Below, one piece after another: positions 6,155-8,031 of a DNA stretch of 8,031 bases (its first letter is position 1; every line of letters begins with the position of its first letter). A program made the translations under genes and the position numbers. The notes under the pieces were generated by a model that saw only the letters and a list, made by a program, of their open reading frames with translations, did not search any database and had not been told where the DNA came from. The stretch comes from CAYOMP01 sp964405075 (GTDB lineage: Bacteria > Bacillota > Clostridia > Lachnospirales > Lachnospiraceae), in contig CAYOMP010000125.1 of NCBI GenBank assembly GCA_964405075.1, positions 1-8,031 on the forward strand. The letters run 5' to 3'.

Positions 6155-7828
6155 TTATAAAGTAAAGTTCTGTATAAGTTCACGTAAACGGTCTGCCTGG
6201 CTAGATAACTCATCAGAGGCTGCTGCACATTCTTCACTGGTAGCTGAGTTACTTTGGGTAACACTGGCAACCTGTGCTAGTGCCTGGTCTATTTGACTAG
6301 TAGCCATTGCCTGTTCTTTAGAAGCTACAGCAATAAGTCCAATTAAATCTACTATTTTATCAATATTATCTGATACAATAGCAAGACTCTCTGCTGTACT
6401 GCTAGCAATCTCTGAACCTTTTGTGATTTTTGTAATAGAATCTTCAATAAGCTGTGCTGTTTCGCTGGCAGCAGTAGCACTTTTAGCGGCCAAATTTCTA
6501 ACTTCTTCTGCAACAACAGCAAATCCTTTGCCTTGTTTTCCTGCTCGAGCGGCCTCTACGGCAGCATTAAGAGCTAATATGTTAGTTTGGAAAGCAATGT
6601 CATCAATAACTTTTATAATCTTATAAATATTTTCAGAGGCAGCGTTGATTTCATTCATTGCATTAACCATTTCATGCATTTGCTCTGTTCCTGTAATAAT
6701 ACTTTCTTTTGTATCTACTACAATGTTGTTAGTTTCTTCTGCTTTTTCAGCATTAGTATTAGTTTTTTCAGAAATGTCCGTAATAGAAGATGAAATTTCT
6801 TCAATAGCACTAGCCTGTTCAGTTGAAGATTGAGCAAGACTTTGGCTGGCCTGAGCAACCTGGTCAGAGCCTGAGTTTACCTGTAATGCGGCTTCATTGA
6901 TATTACTGAGAATATATCTATTGTCAGTTACCAGTTTTAATAATGCATTTCCAACAACATCCTTTTCAGAGTGAGGTTTAACATCAACACATAGATTACC
7001 TTTGGCAACATTTGAAATAATTTCCGCTTGGTATTTCATATTATCAACCATTTCACTAAAGCGTTTCATCATAACACCTAATTCGTTGTTGCCTTCATTA
7101 GATATTTGAACATCTATATCACCGCGAGCAAGACTTTCAGAGGCTTTTGTAAGAGCTACTACAGGTTTAGTAATTAACTTAATAACTGCAATGGATAATA
7201 CTACACCTAATACTAAATACAAAATAGTTAATGAACCAATGATAATAACCATTTTGTAATTATGGTATTCAAATTGAGCAAAATACTCAGTTGCATGTTT
7301 ATCTAAGGCTGTTATCAGGCTATTAATACTCTCTTCAGTATTGTTAGCAGCCTCTACACCTTCATTACGTAAGATACTTCTGGCTACGTTAAGATTTCCT
7401 TCGTCTACTGCAGCGAGACATTTATCAACACTTGCAAAATAATCATTAGCATGTGTAATAGTATCATTGCAATATTGAATACTGTCAGAGTCAATAAGAT
7501 GTTTTGAAATATCAGACATATTATTTAACATGGCATCACGACTGGTATTTAAAGCATCAATACTATTGCTTTGAGATTCCTTTTCGTCTGCATATAAATA
7601 CAAAATGTTTCGAAGTTCAACTTTTACATCTACAAACTCTGAATATGCAAGACCTATATCGCCTTGAATAGTACCATAGTTTTCATATAGCATTTGTGAA
7701 TTTTTTGTAGTTGTAGCTAATGTGGGCAACAAATACCCTGCTGTAGCAGCTAATTCAACCATTAGTGCTGCATAGGATACAATTAAAAGTGTTTTAATCT
7801 TAACATTCTTTAGGTGCTTAAATTTCAT
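6155..7828 (-). CDS. Methyl-accepting chemotaxis receptor (transmembrane)
   Basis: This 557-residue inner-membrane chemoreceptor should signal through CheW and CheA to the flagellar motor. A basic N-terminus leads to transmembrane segment 1 (about 13-34). The extracellular part (35-191) is helical and of the size of a four-helix-bundle sensor, with no recognisable ligand motif. Transmembrane segment 2 (about 192-218) is followed by a HAMP domain with Pro 222 (about 217-269) and a HAMP-like segment (about 270-305). The cytoplasmic hairpin (about 320-557) contains the conserved tip around DIAFQTNILALNAAVEAARAG (410-430), then GFAVVAEEVRNLA (435-447). Likely methylation sites are the EE pairs at 343-344 and 532-533. 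There is no C-terminal CheR/CheB-tethering pentapeptide. AAGGAGG (7837-7843), eight bases upstream, fixes the start. No other chemotaxis gene is adjacent, so it is an orphan receptor whose ligand cannot be predicted. Confidence 0.96.
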   Translation of the reverse strand: MKFKHLKNVKIKTLLIVSYAALMVELAATAGYLLPTLATTTKNSQMLYENYGTIQGDIGLAYSEFVDVKVELRNILYLYADEKESQSNSIDALNTSRDAMLNNMSDISKHLIDSDSIQYCNDTITHANDYFASVDKCLAAVDEGNLNVARSILRNEGVEAANNTEESINSLITALDKHATEYFAQFEYHNYKMVIIIGSLTILYLVLGVVLSIAVIKLITKPVVALTKASESLARGDIDVQISNEGNNELGVMMKRFSEMVDNMKYQAEIISNVAKGNLCVDVKPHSEKDVVGNALLKLVTDNRYILSNINEAALQVNSGSDQVAQASQSLAQSSTEQASAIEEISSSITDISEKTNTNAEKAEETNNIVVDTKESIITGTEQMHEMVNAMNEINAASENIYKIIKVIDDIAFQTNILALNAAVEAARAGKQGKGFAVVAEEVRNLAAKSATAASETAQLIEDSITKITKGSEIASSTAESLAIVSDNIDKIVDLIGLIAVASKEQAMATSQIDQALAQVASVTQSNSATSEECAAASDELSSQADRLRELIQNFTL

Positions 7829-7917
7829 ATAGTCTTCCTCCTTTGCTATTTACCCCTAATGAGTTTCAAACAGCCATAAAAAATTATGCTTACATAACGC
7901 ATTAAATTTGAATTAAA

Positions 7918-7944
7918 AAAATATAGCATAATTAAAATATAGCA
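7918..7944. repeat. 11-bp direct repeat upstream of the chemoreceptor gene
   Basis: AAAATATAGCA occurs at 7918-7928 and again, perfectly, at 7934-7944, a period of 16 bases. It lies in the predicted 5' leader, about 90-115 bases before the start codon and just downstream of the candidate promoter. It could be a paired regulator site, or a chance result of A+T-rich sequence, though the GC-containing end makes an exact double match less trivial. Confidence 0.55.
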
Positions 7945-7986
7945 AAAAAACAAATATGTTTTATTTTGAAAACTTAAATTATTTAA

Positions 7987-8015
7987 ATTATATATCGAAA
8001 TTGACAGAATATCAT
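7987..8015 (-). promoter_or_regulatory. Candidate promoter of the chemoreceptor gene
   Basis: On the reverse strand ATGATA (8015-8010) and a perfect TATAAT (7992-7987) are 17 bases apart, so transcription would start near 7980 with a leader of about 150 bases. This is a SigA-like arrangement. The motility sigma factor pattern (TAAA, about 15 bases, CCGATAT) is not present as a whole, although CGATAT does occur at 7997-7992. The TATAAT overlaps a tandem TTAAATTA repeat (7974-7990). Confidence 0.4.
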
Positions 8016-8031
8016 CAAAATAAATATGAAA

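Noticed and set aside
6423..6833. Several 62-68-codon forward ORFs opposite the chemoreceptor signalling domain
   Set aside because: They overlap each other and sit opposite a strongly conserved coding region; antisense shadows without ribosome sites worth noting.
7829..7980. A c-di-GMP riboswitch upstream of the chemoreceptor, as is common in clostridia
   Set aside because: The conserved GEMM core and tetraloop-receptor elements are not present on the coding strand of this leader.
7992..7997. Reverse-strand CGATAT as a motility sigma (SigD) -10 element
   Set aside because: The matching TAAA -35 element about 15 bases upstream is missing, and the first C of CCGATAT is absent.

Overview
The window comes from a low-G+C, Gram-positive-type genome. 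It is A+T rich throughout, with GGAGG-type ribosome binding sites and short A+T-rich gaps between genes. A class III fructose-1,6-bisphosphatase, a PgcA-type phosphosugar mutase and a short class I mannose-6-phosphate isomerase are all Firmicutes-style versions of these enzymes. My best guess is a motile gut or rumen clostridium of the Lachnospiraceae kind. This is an inference from gene types and composition, not from a marker gene.

Layout, left to right. Bases 1-61 hold a G+C-rich patch of two abutting hairpins that looks like a terminator or a dispersed repeat. fbp (190-2148, +) follows behind a leader that can fold. Bases 2149-2530 hold no protein gene, but contain a consensus-like promoter followed by a long hairpin with a U-tract, a possible free-standing small RNA of about 113 nt. 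A Nudix hydrolase (2531-3139, -) converges on this gap. It has no ribosome binding site of its own and starts inside a tiny upstream ORF that does have one. A 281-base divergent intergenic region carries two candidate promoters for the pgcA-manA operon (3421-6060, +). A strong bidirectional terminator (6095-6130) separates manA from a convergent methyl-accepting chemotaxis receptor gene (6155-7828, -). The receptor's upstream region (7829-8031) carries a candidate promoter and an 11-bp direct repeat.

The three sugar-phosphate genes surround fructose-6-phosphate. Fbp makes it from fructose-1,6-bisphosphate during gluconeogenesis. ManA interconverts it with mannose-6-phosphate. The mutase moves phosphate between C6 and C1 of glucose (and perhaps mannose), feeding UDP-glucose, glycogen or GDP-mannose synthesis. 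The Nudix enzyme belongs to the ADP-ribose/ADP-sugar pyrophosphatase group and could act on nucleotide sugars from the same pathways, but its substrate cannot be fixed from sequence. The chemoreceptor appears to be an unrelated, orphan signalling gene.

Most of the window is ordinary housekeeping sequence. The parts that deserve a second look are the candidate small RNA, the Nudix upstream ORF, the double hairpin at the left edge and the repeats before the chemoreceptor. I found no defence system, mobile element, CRISPR array, tRNA or rRNA.
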